47,451 bases of DNA from NCBI RefSeq assembly GCF_937863485.1, contig NZ_CALMFY010000106.1:1-47451 (forward strand), read 5' to 3'. Positions 8,748-18,594 of this stretch are shown here, in pieces. How positions within the stretch are numbered: position 1 is the first letter of the stretch; every line of letters starts with the position of its first letter. A program made the translations under genes and the position numbers. This stretch comes from an uncultured Nostoc sp. (lineage in GTDB: Bacteria > Cyanobacteriota > Cyanobacteriia > Cyanobacteriales > Nostocaceae). The notes beneath the pieces are model-generated. The model had not been told where the DNA came from. It saw nothing but the letters and a program-made list of their open reading frames with translations, and searched no databases.

Positions 8748-9008
8748 TTAAACCAGTTGAATGTCTAGATTAGCTTGGAAACCAATAGGCTTATTTTGAA
8801 TGACGGCGAATCTAGATTCTTGGAAGAACAAAGAACCATTTAGGGGATCATAACTGAAGTCGCTGATGGAAGTAGCACCAAACCCTGCTTCAGAAATCTG
8901 GATTTTGTCACCTTCAACAGCCTTAAAGTCTTTGATAACGATAAGCAAATCTCGATAACTAACAAGGGTTAGTAATAAAAAGCTACAAAAAGCTGATGTT
9001 GTTTGCAT
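8748..9008 (-). pseudogene. C-terminal fragment of an RTX/haemolysin-type calcium-binding protein
   Basis: The 86 codons match only the last part of large secreted RTX-type proteins of cyanobacteria. The segment IKDFKAVEGDKIQISEAGFG is followed by the ISDFSYDPLNGSLFFQ strand, FAVIQNKPIGF and the terminal DIQLV. The Gly/Asp-rich nonapeptide repeats that should come before are missing. The first 25 residues (MQTTSAFCSFLLLTLVSYRD) are hydrophobic and unrelated to the family. A GGAGG 12 bases before the ATG could still allow expression of a small product. It lies 82 bp downstream of trmB on the same strand. I favour a decayed remnant, but a short expressed protein is possible. Confidence 0.6.
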
Positions 9009-9090
9009 TTGTGCCTTTTGCCTCCATCATGCAATCTTTACAAAACCAAGTCAAACTTGGCATTTGTAGTGCTACATTATCGCGCTGTTA

Positions 9091-9744
9091 CTACTCCTCA
9101 TTCACAATTTCTCCCCTGACAAATAAAGCCCGATAAACAGGTTCACCCCGCGATAGGACGCTTGTTTCCCGTTCTGTGGGGACTGGGAGTGGGTTTTGGG
9201 CTAGCCATTCTCCAGCACCCATTTTCTGATAAGCTGGGTGAGCAGCAAAGCGATCGCGCATTTCCACAGCGACAAATTCCATATCTGATTGCAGAAATAC
9301 AACCGAACCAACCGCAAGATAACTGGCTAAGTCTGCCACTAATTCTGGTTGGACTACACGACGTTTAGCATGGCGGGTTTTAAACCAAGGATCGGGGAAT
9401 TGAATTGTAACACGTTGTAAACTTCCTGGAGGGAGGGAAGATAAAAGTGAGTGCAGTGAGTTATTCACATTGCAAAACAAGTAATGCAGATTTGTTAAAC
9501 CTAACTGAAAACGCAACTTATTCGCCTCCCCCACCAGTGGTTCCCGAATTTCTAAGCCTAGATAATTCCAGTTTGGTTCTATCTTGGCCATATTAATCAA
9601 AAACTGTCCCTTAGCGCAGCCAATATCTAAATGTAGTGGTTGATTTGGCTTTGCATAAATTTTTTCCAAGTCTTGGGGACTTGCTGGTGTTTGATACTTT
9701 TTACCAAGTGGATTAACATGCTGGCGGACTCGGACTGCTGCCAA
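9091..9744 (-). CDS. trmB: tRNA (guanine-N7-)-methyltransferase
   Basis: Methylates N7 of guanosine 46 in the tRNA variable loop using S-adenosylmethionine; cytoplasmic. The 217 residues form a Rossmann methyltransferase with the SAM motif LHLDIGCAKGQFL (about 37-49), an acidic LGLEIREPLV strand end, the family-specific FPDPWFKTRHAKRR (about 115-128) and the late TERETSVLSRGEPVYRALF. Length is normal. The start is a TTG at 9742-9744: a good AAAGGAGAG lies 6 bases upstream and no ATG fits the conserved N-terminus. The gene is monocistronic or heads the RTX remnant. Confidence 0.95.
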   Translation of the reverse strand: MAAVRVRQHVNPLGKKYQTPASPQDLEKIYAKPNQPLHLDIGCAKGQFLINMAKIEPNWNYLGLEIREPLVGEANKLRFQLGLTNLHYLFCNVNNSLHSLLSSLPPGSLQRVTIQFPDPWFKTRHAKRRVVQPELVADLASYLAVGSVVFLQSDMEFVAVEMRDRFAAHPAYQKMGAGEWLAQNPLPVPTERETSVLSRGEPVYRALFVRGEIVNEE

Positions 9745-10600
9745 AATTTGCTCTCCTTTACGTTAAAATATCCTGTGGTGTCACATTAGAGCAGCAATTG
9801 GGGATTGGATTGAAAAAAACGAACAAAATATTCATAATTATACTAAAACACACTCGATTAAAGATGGGCAAAAAGGAATATACGCATCTGCTTTAGGTAA
9901 GATTTATAAAATTATATTTGGAAAAAACAAGGCACATATCATTAACAATTCAAAATTCACGCATTCAAAATTCAAACATTTTAGACATTTTCAGACGGGG
10001 ATTTAAACCCCAACTGAAACCGAGCTACGTTTATGGTTGGGGTCTTAAACCCTTTAATTTATGATAAATTATTAAATGTGGCTTCATAATGTCGCGTCTT
10101 TAATTTTTGAGAGTGTTCTCGTTGCAACAAGGGTTTCAGACTATAAAAAGTGCAAGTTATACGCACGACAGCTTAGAAGACACTAAAAGACATGAGCGAT
10201 ATTTTGAATATCCGCCGCGTTGGTCAAATTGACGAGTAGGTAATTGGTAGGGTGCGTTAACGTAGTGTGACGCACCAGTTTGCGATCGTTTTTAGGAGTC
10301 GAACCGCAGAGGGCACAGAAAAAGAGAGAAAAAAATTAAGCTTACGTATTATTACTTAACTTAATGTATTATATTTTGTAGATTAAAACTAAACAGCAGT
10401 ATATTTTACATCTTTACTAGGCTGCGTTTGTCATAACCTTTGTAAAAACGTGATGTTATTTAGAAATTCACGTCTTTTTACGGAGTATTTAGTTTTAATT
10501 TATTCAATCTTCATGTTTTAGTTGTGGAGTTCACGATGTTAGTTACTAATAATTAAAGCTAGTTTGGACATACTTGAAATTTATAAAATTTTGATAAAGT
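9745..10600. other. Long spacer with three hairpins, no gene seen
   Basis: This AT-rich 856-bp spacer separates divergent trmB and the restriction gene. GGGATTTAAACCCCAAC at 9998-10014 pairs with 10036-10052 (one bulge, one mismatch). GGTGCGTTAACG at 10251-10262 and GACGCACC at 10269-10276 form a degenerate copy of the palindrome found intact at 18480-18506. GTAAAAACGTGA at 10442-10453 pairs with TCACGTCTTTTTAC at 10468-10481, resembling a terminator. The remainder includes ATTCAAAATTCA direct repeats near 9948-9975. No reading frame with family-like sequence is visible. Confidence 0.5.
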
Positions 10601-10611
10601 ATGTCCAAACT
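10561..10611 (+). promoter_or_regulatory. Perfect 15-bp inverted repeat spanning the start codon of the restriction-modification gene
   Basis: AGTTTGGACATACTT (10561-10575) and AAGTATGTCCAAACT (10597-10611) are exact reverse complements separated by 21 AT-rich bases. The ATG at 10601 lies inside the right arm. In mRNA a 15-bp stem would bury the start codon and the first codons. In DNA the arms could be an operator. There is no recognisable Shine-Dalgarno between the arms. A self-limiting control of the restriction enzyme is a plausible role, but this is inference. Confidence 0.7.
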
Positions 10612-13600
10612 TCTGGTTAGTCAATATCATACAGAAGTAGAAAAAATTATCCAATATGGCGGTTCACGTAAAGAAACATCGATTCGGGTTGCATTTCAAA
10701 ACTTAGTCAATGAATATTGCAAACCTAGAGAGTTTAGACTTATTCCCGAACTAGATTACAAAACACCTAGCGGCAAACTTGTTTATCCAGATGGCACTGT
10801 TAAAGATGCTTTGCGTTTGGATTGGGGCTACTGGGAAAGTAAAGATGAATATGACAATTTAGACCAAGAAATTGAGAAAAAGCTCATAAAAGGCTACCCA
10901 GATAGTAACATTCTGTTTGAAGATTCGCAAACAGCAGTTTTAATTCAGGGTGGACAAGAAACCATGCGCGTCCCGATGAAAGATGCTGACGCGCTGGATG
11001 GAATAATTACATATTTTATAAATTATGTTCGCCCGGAAGTTAAAGATTTTCGTGAGGCAATTGAAACTTTTAAGGAAGACTTACCGACTGTTTTAAATGC
11101 TTTGCGTGACTTAATTGATAGTCAAATCGAAACAAACGCAGCTTTTCAAACAGCTAGAGATAAATTTTGGGTTATTTGCAAAGAATCTATTAATCCTGAA
11201 GTTACTTTGCTGGATATTAGAGAAATGATTATTCAGCATATTTTAACTGAAGATATCTTTATTAGCATCTTTAATGAATCTCAGTTTCATCGAGAAAATA
11301 ATATTGCTCGTGAATTAAAAACTATCATCGATACATTTTTTACAGGTAGCACTAAAAAGAATACTCTTGGTACTATTGAGCGTTACTATGGTGTTATTAG
11401 AAGAACTGCTGCGAATATTTACAATCATCATGAAAAGCAGAAATTTTTAAAAGTGCTTTATGAAAATTTTTATAAAGCATATAATCCGAAAGCGGCTGAC
11501 AGGCTAGGTATTGTCTATACACCAAATGAAATTGTGCGCTTCATGATTGAAAGTGTAGATTATTTAGTTAATAAAAATTTTGGTAAGCTATTAGCTGATA
11601 AAAACGTAGAAATTTTAGATCCGACTACAGGAACTGGGACGTTTATTACTGAACTGATTGATTATTTACCTAAAAATAGTCTGGAATATAAATATAAGCA
11701 CGAAATTCACTGTAATGAAGTAGCGATTTTGCCTTATTACATCGCCAACTTAAATATTGAATACACCTATAAGCAAAAAATGGGTGTATATGAAGAGTTT
11801 AAAAATATCTGTTTTGTCGATACACTAGAGCATACATCTTTTGAAGGTAAACAAATGAATTTGCTTTCACTGAGTGTAGAAAATACAGAAAGAATTAAAC
11901 GGCAGAATGAAAGTAAAATATCAGTGATTCTTGGTAATCCACCTTACAATGCAAATCAAGCAAATGAAAACGATAATAATAAAAATCGCCTCTATCCAGA
12001 AATAGACAAGTTAATTAAGGATAGTTACGTCAAATACAGTACTGCCCAGAAAACCAAAGTTTATGATATGTATGCCCGTTTCTTTCGCTGGGCAACAAAC
12101 AAGTTAAATGACAACGGTATTTTAGCTTTTATTACCAACTCCTCTTTTATCAATGCAAGGACATTTGACGGATTTAGAAAAGTTGTTGATGATGAATTCA
12201 GTGAGATTTATATTATTGATTTAGGTGGGGATGTAAGAGCTAATCCTAAAATATCAGGTACTAAGCATAATATTTTTGGTATTCAAGCTGGCGTTGCTAT
12301 TAGCTTTATGGTAAAGAAAAAGGAAAGCAGTAGAGGATCGTGCAAAATTTTTTTAACCCATAGATCAGAATTTGAAACAGCAGAGGATAAGCTACGGTTT
12401 CTGGCAGAAACTAAGTTATCTCAGATTAATTTTGAACACATTACACCAGATAAAAGCAATAACTGGATAAACCTTACTGATAATGATTTTGAGAGCTTGC
12501 TACTATTAGCTAACAAGGAAACTAAACTTGTTAAAAGCAACAAAGATGAGTATGCAGTTTTTAAGTTGTTTTCCTTGGGTGTCGTTACTGCAAGAGATGA
12601 ATGGGTTTATGATGATTCCTTTGAAAATCTGGAGAGAAAAATACAATATTTAATTCAGGTTTATAATCAAGATGTTGATAAATATTACGGAAAAATAAAT
12701 CAGTATACAACTGTCTCTATTGATTCCGGTATTAAGTGGAGCAGAGCAGTTAAGAAAGATTTGATAAAAGGTGAAAAATATAGCTTTAAACAAAGTTGTT
12801 TTATAGATGCTTTATACAGACCATTTGTAAGAAGAAAACTTTATTTTAATAAGAATTTAAATGAAATACAATATCAGCAAAACCAAATATTCGGTCAAAA
12901 TGTTGATAATAAAGCAATTTTGTTTACTGCTGGAAGTAGATTAGATTTTGCAGCTATAGCTTCAAAAATTTTGCCTGACTATGCTATTTATTCATTAGAT
13001 ATGGTGCAATGTCTTCCCCTCTACCGCTACGACAAAGGCGGGAACCGCATCGACAATATCACCGACTGGGGATTATCCCAATTCCAAACCCATTACAGCA
13101 ACTCGACAATTACCAAATTAGATATTTTCCACTACACCTACGCCGTCTTGCACAATCCCACTTATCGCACAAAATACGAACTTAATTTGAAACGAAAATT
13201 TCCCCGCATACCCTTCTACGAAGACTTTCACCAATGGGTTAACTGGGGTAAAAAGTTGATGGATTTGCACATCAATTATGAAACTGTCGAACCCTATCCT
13301 TTAAAACAAATTGATTTGCCTTTGGCTAAAAATAACAATAGAACACCAAAAGCAAAACTTAAAGCCGATACAGCTAATGGAACCATTATTTTAGATGATG
13401 TCACAACTCTAGAAGGTGTACCCAAAATTGCTTGGGAATATCGCCTTGGCAACCGTTGTGCTTTAGAATGGATTTTAGATCAATATAAAGAAAAGAAACC
13501 TAAAGATCCAACTATTGCTGAAAAATTCAATACCTACCGCTTTGCAGATTACAAAGAACAGGTAATAGATTTACTACAAAGAGTTTGCACCGTCAGCATC

Positions 13601-13654
13601 GAAACAATGCAGATTATTCAAGAGTTCGAGATGTACGCGATCGCTCACCTTTAG
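10601..13654 (+). CDS. Type IIG/ISP-like single-chain restriction enzyme and N6-adenine DNA methyltransferase
   Basis: A 1017-residue protein predicted to cut unmodified DNA and protect its own. The N-terminal part has a PD-(D/E)xK-like nuclease pattern: Pro63-Asp64, then Glu79-Ser-Lys81 in DWGYWESKD. A helical region (about 150-300) precedes the gamma-class methylase core, with SAM motif DPTTGTGTF (from Asp340) and catalytic NPPY (446-449). The C-terminal 450 residues probably carry target recognition, with an LYRPFVRRKLYF segment typical of ISP-like enzymes. No helicase motifs and no separate specificity subunit are visible. The preceding spacer is long and AT-rich, which fits acquisition by transfer. 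The start overlaps an inverted repeat. Confidence 0.9.
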   Translation: MSKLLVSQYHTEVEKIIQYGGSRKETSIRVAFQNLVNEYCKPREFRLIPELDYKTPSGKLVYPDGTVKDALRLDWGYWESKDEYDNLDQEIEKKLIKGYPDSNILFEDSQTAVLIQGGQETMRVPMKDADALDGIITYFINYVRPEVKDFREAIETFKEDLPTVLNALRDLIDSQIETNAAFQTARDKFWVICKESINPEVTLLDIREMIIQHILTEDIFISIFNESQFHRENNIARELKTIIDTFFTGSTKKNTLGTIERYYGVIRRTAANIYNHHEKQKFLKVLYENFYKAYNPKAADRLGIVYTPNEIVRFMIESVDYLVNKNFGKLLADKNVEILDPTTGTGTFITELIDYLPKNSLEYKYKHEIHCNEVAILPYYIANLNIEYTYKQKMGVYEEFKNICFVDTLEHTSFEGKQMNLLSLSVENTERIKRQNESKISVILGNPPYNANQANENDNNKNRLYPEIDKLIKDSYVKYSTAQKTKVYDMYARFFRWATNKLNDNGILAFITNSSFINARTFDGFRKVVDDEFSEIYIIDLGGDVRANPKISGTKHNIFGIQAGVAISFMVKKKESSRGSCKIFLTHRSEFETAEDKLRFLAETKLSQINFEHITPDKSNNWINLTDNDFESLLLLANKETKLVKSNKDEYAVFKLFSLGVVTARDEWVYDDSFENLERKIQYLIQVYNQDVDKYYGKINQYTTVSIDSGIKWSRAVKKDLIKGEKYSFKQSCFIDALYRPFVRRKLYFNKNLNEIQYQQNQIFGQNVDNKAILFTAGSRLDFAAIASKILPDYAIYSLDMVQCLPLYRYDKGGNRIDNITDWGLSQFQTHYSNSTITKLDIFHYTYAVLHNPTYRTKYELNLKRKFPRIPFYEDFHQWVNWGKKLMDLHINYETVEPYPLKQIDLPLAKNNNRTPKAKLKADTANGTIILDDVTTLEGVPKIAWEYRLGNRCALEWILDQYKEKKPKDPTIAEKFNTYRFADYKEQVIDLLQRVCTVSIETMQIIQEFEMYAIAHL

Positions 13655-13760
13655 TGTAAAGTCGAGTTAATACCTTTGCCAAAAATAAAGGTACGTCTAA
13701 CTTTTACCAAAACAGCCCAAGATAAACGTGTGCTTGAGTGTTAAGAAAAACGTAAAACCT

Positions 13761-13973
13761 TTATCGCCTCAGACTTTGAAGGAATTCTTGCTTGAGCGCA
13801 AAATAGTTAGTAATCTCTCCAAAAATAAGCGGTGTAACTTTTATTTTTGCTCGGATTGGCTGTAATAAAGCGTTTAGGCTGCAATGTGAACTGTTAGCCT
13901 TTCTATATACGCAACGGTCACTCATACCAGGTATCCGAAAGTAATCACCTATTTCTAGTTGTTGAAAAGTCAT
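13761..13973 (-). CDS. Small conserved cyanobacterial protein, function unknown
   Basis: A 70-residue protein starting MTFQQLEIGDYFRIPGMSDR. I do not know a named family, but similar short proteins with an EIGDYFR...PG...VYRK pattern occur in cyanobacteria as I remember them. It is compact, without signal peptide or membrane segment; the two Cys are at 21 and 31. A GAGGA lies 5 bases before the ATG, which supports real translation. It is divergent from gyrA and convergent with the restriction gene. Confidence 0.6.
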   Translation of the reverse strand: MTFQQLEIGDYFRIPGMSDRCVYRKANSSHCSLNALLQPIRAKIKVTPLIFGEITNYFALKQEFLQSLRR

Positions 13974-14233
13974 CAGATCCTCAGAATTTTTGGTAAATAA
14001 CGGTTATAAAAGTAAGAGCTTATAAACCCTTTAACTAGCCAAGAGCCTCTATATTGTAATTTATTATACCCTTTGCTAACTAGATATTTGGGTTAGTTAT
14101 TCAGGCAAAAAAAGGCATTATATATGCTAAGATTGTATCAAATTCTGGCAATTATTCAAGAGCAATTTAGAATAATTTTGCGCTTTATTGAATAAAAAAG
14201 CTAAAATCTACGATTTTTGGAGATTTTTAGGTT

Positions 14234-16840
14234 ATGACAACCTCACAGGAGAGGATTATCCCGATAGACTTGCGAACCGAAATGTCGCAGTCTTATCTGG
14301 AATACGCCATGAGCGTGATAGTGGGTCGGGCGTTGCCAGATGCCAGGGATGGTCTAAAACCTGTGCATCGTCGCATTCTCTACGCAATGCACGAGCTAGG
14401 TCTGCTCCACGATCGCCCGTTTAAGAAATGCGCCCGTGTAGTGGGGGAAGTGTTGGGTAAATATCACCCCCACGGCGACACAGCAGTGTATGATGCCTTG
14501 GTGCGGATGGCGCAGGATTTTTCCATGCGATCGCCCTTAGTTAACGGACATGGTAACTTTGGTTCGGTAGACAACGATCCGCCGGCGGCAATGCGATACA
14601 CAGAATGCCGTTTGCAAGCTTTAACTAGTGCCGGTCTACTGCACGACATCGAATTAGAAACTGTAGATTTTGCCGATAACTTCGACGGTTCCCAGCAAGA
14701 ACCAACAGTGCTACCGGCGCGGATTCCCCAGTTGTTGCTCAACGGTTCCTCTGGGATTGCCGTGGGCATGGCAACCAACATTCCGCCGCACAATTTGGGC
14801 GAATTGATTGATGCTTTGGTGGCTGTAATCCACAATCCAGAAATCACCGATCTCGAATTAATGCAGTATGTCCACGGCCCAGACTTTCCGACTGGGGCGC
14901 AGATTTTGGGGACGTCTGCTATTCGAGAAGCTTACACTACTGGGCGTGGTTCCATCACCATGCGTGGTGTAGCTAACATTGAAACCGTTGAACAGCGGGG
15001 ACGCCCAGATAGAGAAGCAATTATCATCACCGAATTGCCCTATCAAACCAATAAAGCGGCGCTGATTGAAAAAATCGCCGAAATGGTGAACGAAAAGCGG
15101 CTAGAGGGCATTGCAGATATCCGCGATGAAAGCGATCGCGACGGGATGCGAATTGTGATCGAACTCAAGCGTGATGCTTATCCCCGTGTCGTGCTGAACA
15201 ACCTCTACAAGCAAACACCGCTACAAGCTAACTTTGGGGCGAACATGCTGGCGTTGGTTAATAGCGAACCTCAAGTACTCACCCTCAAGCAGTTCTTAAG
15301 CGTCTTCTTGGATTTCCGCATCGAATCCATTGCCAGACGCACCCGTTACGAACTACGGAAAGCCGAAGAACGCGATCATCTCCTCCAAGGGTTATTGATT
15401 GCCCTGTCCCAGTTAGATCCGATTATTGTCTTGATTCGCCATGCCCCCGATGCGCCCACAGCCAAAGGTGAGTTGATCACAACTTACGGACTCTCAGAAG
15501 TGCAAGCAGATGCGATTTTGCAGATGCAATTACGGCGGTTGACTGCCTTAGAAGCAGACAAAATTCGTCTGGAACACGAGGAATTACAAGCGAAAATTAC
15601 CGACTTACAAGATATTTTGGCCCGCCGGGAGAGAGTGCTGGAAATCATCGAAACTGAAGTCGGGCAACTGAAAACTAGCTTCGCCACACCCCGCCGCACG
15701 GTGATTTTACCAGGGGAAGGGGAATTAGATGATCGTGACCTAATTGCCAATGAAAAAGCAATAATTTTGGTTACAGAGCAAGGCTACATCAAACGGATGC
15801 CAGTTAACACCTTTGAAGCGCAAAGCCGTGCTACCAGAGGTAAAGCCGCAGCCAAGGTGAAAGATGATGATACCGTTGAGCATTTCTTGACTTGCTGCGA
15901 TCACGACAGTATTTTATTCTTTAGTGAGCGTGGTGTCGTTTACTGCCTGAGAGCTTATCAAATTCCCGTGAGTTCGCGTACTAGTCGCGGCACACCAATT
16001 GTCCAAATGCTACCCATTCCCAAAGAGGAAAAAATCACCTCGATTGTACCTGTTGACGAGTTTAGCAACGAAGAATATCTGGTCATGCTCACTAAGGGCG
16101 GCAATATCAAGAAAACTGAATTGGCAGCATTTAGTCACATTCGCGCCAATGGCTTGATTGCCATTTCCTTAGAAGAAGGCGACCAACTCCGCTGGGTACG
16201 ACGCGCTAAAGTAGAGGACAGTGTAATCATTGGTTCTCGTAACGGGATGGCGATTAACTTCCGGTGCAACCACGAACAACTGCGTCCTTTAAGTAGAGCA
16301 ACTCGTGGGGTGAAAGCCATGAAACTCAAAAATAAAGATGAACTGGTGGGTATGGATATTCTCCCCGCAGCAATTCTTGAAACTTTGGATATAGTTACAG
16401 AAACCGAAATTGAAGATATCGAAACAATCGAAACAGAAGATATCGAAATTACCGAAATTAATGAAGAGTCCGCAGAAGTGCCTAGCAATGGCATTGTTGG
16501 CCCTTGGGTGTTGGTAATTACAATGGGAGGATATGGTAAGCGCGTACCAGTTGCCCAGTTCCGCCTGCAAAACCGTGCCGGTCAGGGTTTAATGGCAACC
16601 AAGTTCAAAAACCGCAAAAACAAAGATAAGTTGGCAACCCTACGCATTGTCAACAATGATGATGATGAAATCATGATGGTGACAAATCGCGGTATTATCA
16701 TCCGGCAAGCGGTAAATGCGATTTCTATCCAATCGCGATCGGCAACTGGAGTCAGAGTGCAGCGTTTAGACGAAGATGATGCCATTACCGGAGTGGCAAT
16801 AGTTCCACCTGATGCTGTCGATGCAGAAGAAGCAGAATAA
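14234..16840 (+). CDS. gyrA: DNA gyrase subunit A
   Basis: The breakage-reunion subunit of type IIA topoisomerase, which with GyrB introduces negative supercoils. The 868 residues begin with the winged-helix domain containing [20 protein letters not shown] and catalytic Tyr122 in AAMRYTECR, followed by the tower and coiled-coil gate (to about 500) and the six-bladed C-terminal DNA-wrapping domain. The GyrA box, QRRGGKG in E. coli, reads QSRATRG here, a divergent form. An acidic low-complexity insert (about 720-752, rich in Glu, Ile and Thr) lies between blades. Start is ATG at 14234 with GGAG 11 bases upstream. The 3' end overlaps lnt by 29 bp in another frame. Confidence 0.95.
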   Translation: MTTSQERIIPIDLRTEMSQSYLEYAMSVIVGRALPDARDGLKPVHRRILYAMHELGLLHDRPFKKCARVVGEVLGKYHPHGDTAVYDALVRMAQDFSMRSPLVNGHGNFGSVDNDPPAAMRYTECRLQALTSAGLLHDIELETVDFADNFDGSQQEPTVLPARIPQLLLNGSSGIAVGMATNIPPHNLGELIDALVAVIHNPEITDLELMQYVHGPDFPTGAQILGTSAIREAYTTGRGSITMRGVANIETVEQRGRPDREAIIITELPYQTNKAALIEKIAEMVNEKRLEGIADIRDESDRDGMRIVIELKRDAYPRVVLNNLYKQTPLQANFGANMLALVNSEPQVLTLKQFLSVFLDFRIESIARRTRYELRKAEERDHLLQGLLIALSQLDPIIVLIRHAPDAPTAKGELITTYGLSEVQADAILQMQLRRLTALEADKIRLEHEELQAKITDLQDILARRERVLEIIETEVGQLKTSFATPRRTVILPGEGELDDRDLIANEKAIILVTEQGYIKRMPVNTFEAQSRATRGKAAAKVKDDDTVEHFLTCCDHDSILFFSERGVVYCLRAYQIPVSSRTSRGTPIVQMLPIPKEEKITSIVPVDEFSNEEYLVMLTKGGNIKKTELAAFSHIRANGLIAISLEEGDQLRWVRRAKVEDSVIIGSRNGMAINFRCNHEQLRPLSRATRGVKAMKLKNKDELVGMDILPAAILETLDIVTETEIEDIETIETEDIEITEINEESAEVPSNGIVGPWVLVITMGGYGKRVPVAQFRLQNRAGQGLMATKFKNRKNKDKLATLRIVNNDDDEIMMVTNRGIIIRQAVNAISIQSRSATGVRVQRLDEDDAITGVAIVPPDAVDAEEAE

Positions 16841-18425
16841 AAAGCAGGGGGAGAGGTTAACCGCCTCACTCCCTTACTTGATTGCCTTAGCCAGCGGCAT
16901 TTTAATGGGGCTAACCGTAGCCCCTGTAGGTGCATGGTTATTGGCTTGGATTGCCCTAGTCCCTTTATGGGTGCTAGTTGTCACTTCAGCCAAAAGCAAA
17001 AACCAATTTCCTCCAGCTTTCCTCTGGGGTATCGGTTATCACGGTGTCGCCTTATTTTGGATTACGGGAATTCATCCGATGACATGGTTGGGTGTTCCTT
17101 GGTTACCAAGTTTGGCAATTACCCTTTTTTGTTGGGGATTTATCAGTGTATTGGGAGGGGTATTCGTTACTATTTGGGCAGCTGTAATGGTTCGCCTGGG
17201 TGGACAAAAATCGTGGCTACGTATATTAATTGGTACAGCCGTCTGGTGCGGCTTAGAAAGTCTATGGAGTGCTGGGCCTCTGTGGTGGAGTTCCCTTGCT
17301 TACACCCAAAGTCCGCACAATCTCGTGATTTTACATCTGGGCCAACTCTCTGGGCCTAATACTGTGACAGCAGCAATAGTTGCTGTGAATGGCTTAATTG
17401 CTGAAGGATGGACGAACCGCCAACAGGCCAAGTCCGCCAAGATTTCCTCTGTGTCCTCTGCGCCTCTGCGGTTAATTAATAAATACTGGCTTATCGCCAC
17501 AGGACTATTAATTACCTTACACCTGATTGGTTTTATCTTATATAGCCGTCCTATCGTCCAACCCCTAGAAGCAGCCTTGAAAGTGGGGATTGTTCAGGGT
17601 AATATCCCGAACCGACTTTTACGAAGTTCTGAAGGGTTTCGTCGCGCCCAAGAAAATTACACCAATGGATATCTAACTTTAGCAGACCAAGGTGTAGATG
17701 CAGTCCTCACCCCAGAAGGAGCCTTACCTATTTTCCAGCGCAACTTGATGGAAACTGCCTTAGTCGCAGCAGTGAAGAAAAAAGGGGTAGTTGCTTGGAT
17801 TGGGGCTTTTGGCGAACGGGGAGACAGTTATACAATTAGCTTGTTTACTTTCAACAGTAAGGGTGAAATTGTCAGCCGCTACGATAAAGCCAAACTAGTG
17901 CCTTTGGGAGAATATATTCCCTTTGAAGGAATTTTAGGGGGGATAATCCAACGCTTATCACCTTTGGATGCACACCAAGTTCCGGGTTCGGCAAATCAGG
18001 TATTTGACACTCCTTTTGGTCGGGCGATCGCTAGTATATGTTATGAATCTGCTTTTGGTGAACAATTTCGCCGTCAAGCTGCTGCGGGTGGGCAATTTAT
18101 CCTCAGTTCTTCTAACGATGCCCATTACACTGCATCCATGCCATTCCAGCACCATGCACAGGATATCATGCGGGCAATTGAAACTGATAGATGGTCAGCA
18201 CGGGCAACAAATACAGGATATTCAGCCTTTGTAGATCCTCACGGTAGAACCTTGTGGATATCTGGATATAATACCTACGAAACTCATGCTGATACAATTT
18301 ATCGCCGACAGACACAAACTTTATATGTGCGTTGGGATGATTGGTTAACACCTTTATTGTTGATATGCTCTGGAGGAGCTTGGCTGCTAACTCAATTTAG
18401 CGATCCAAATAAAATAAGTAATTAG
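16812..18425 (+). CDS. lnt: Apolipoprotein N-acyltransferase
   Basis: Adds the third acyl chain to the N-terminal cysteine of lipoproteins in the plasma membrane. The 537 residues have an N-terminal membrane part (several segments, about 18-250) and a nitrilase-like domain with the full catalytic triad: Glu302 in VLTPEGALP, Lys359 in [14 protein letters not shown] and Cys410 in [11 protein letters not shown] last membrane segment lies near 510. The start is uncertain: ATG at 16812 or 16821 overlaps gyrA, and a GGGGGAGAGG at 16846-16855 may instead serve a later non-ATG start. Residues about 201-222 come from a repeat. The overlap implies co-transcription with gyrA. Confidence 0.93.
   Translation: MLSMQKKQNKKQGERLTASLPYLIALASGILMGLTVAPVGAWLLAWIALVPLWVLVVTSAKSKNQFPPAFLWGIGYHGVALFWITGIHPMTWLGVPWLPSLAITLFCWGFISVLGGVFVTIWAAVMVRLGGQKSWLRILIGTAVWCGLESLWSAGPLWWSSLAYTQSPHNLVILHLGQLSGPNTVTAAIVAVNGLIAEGWTNRQQAKSAKISSVSSAPLRLINKYWLIATGLLITLHLIGFILYSRPIVQPLEAALKVGIVQGNIPNRLLRSSEGFRRAQENYTNGYLTLADQGVDAVLTPEGALPIFQRNLMETALVAAVKKKGVVAWIGAFGERGDSYTISLFTFNSKGEIVSRYDKAKLVPLGEYIPFEGILGGIIQRLSPLDAHQVPGSANQVFDTPFGRAIASICYESAFGEQFRRQAAAGGQFILSSSNDAHYTASMPFQHHAQDIMRAIETDRWSARATNTGYSAFVDPHGRTLWISGYNTYETHADTIYRRQTQTLYVRWDDWLTPLLLICSGGAWLLTQFSDPNKISN
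17416..17475 (+). repeat. CTCTGCGCCTCTGCGG-type repeat in frame inside lnt
   Basis: The run contains CTCTGTGTCCTCTGCGCCTC followed by TGCGGTTAATTAATA. The TCTGCG(C/T)CTCTGCGGTT motif is a frequent spacer sequence in Nostoc relatives, and a copy (CTCTGTGCCTCTGCGGTTTA) lies in the spacer at 41949-41968. In lnt it encodes a Ser/Ala/Lys/Gln-rich stretch ([19 protein letters not shown]) before the last part of the membrane domain. The frame is kept. Confidence 0.7.
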
Positions 18426-18479
18426 TAATTAACTAGGTCATACTATAGGACTGATATTTGATTTTTGAAATATACGTAG

Positions 18480-18506
18480 GGTGCGTTAGCCTTTGGCTAA
18501 CGCACC
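18480..18506. repeat. 12-bp palindromic hairpin after lnt
   Basis: GGTGCGTTAGCC, a TTT loop and GGCTAACGCACC form a perfect 12-bp stem, 55 bases after the lnt stop codon. It may end the gyrA-lnt transcript, though no T-run follows. The same GGTGCGTTA...GCACC palindrome occurs in degenerate form at 10251-10276, so it is a dispersed repeat. Confidence 0.75.
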
Positions 18507-18559
18507 ACCTCTGATTCTAGGTGCCGTACTCAAGGGCGATAACACAACGCCAGTCCGCT

Positions 18560-18594
18560 CAAGTCGGGAAACCCGCCCAGACGGCTGGCTCCCC
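18560..18594. repeat. 35-bp dispersed repeat, copy A
   Basis: CAAGTCGGGAAACCCGCCCA followed by GACGGCTGGCTCCCC. Copies B (30938-30972) and C (41917-41951) have the same length and no gaps. The GGGAAACCC centre is a small palindrome. Copy A continues into a TATACTTAGATTTTTTCACG tail ending CGGATTGCTATA near 18645; the reverse complement of that end also appears at 47397-47407. Confidence 0.7.

Noticed and set aside
10127..10146. CRISPR-like repeat around CAACAAGGGTTTCAG
   Set aside because: Only a single copy plus a CAAGGGTTTCAG echo at 46062-46073 on the other strand; no array.
14188..14424. 78-codon frame across the gyrA start
   Set aside because: It overlaps the unmistakable GyrA N-terminus in another frame.
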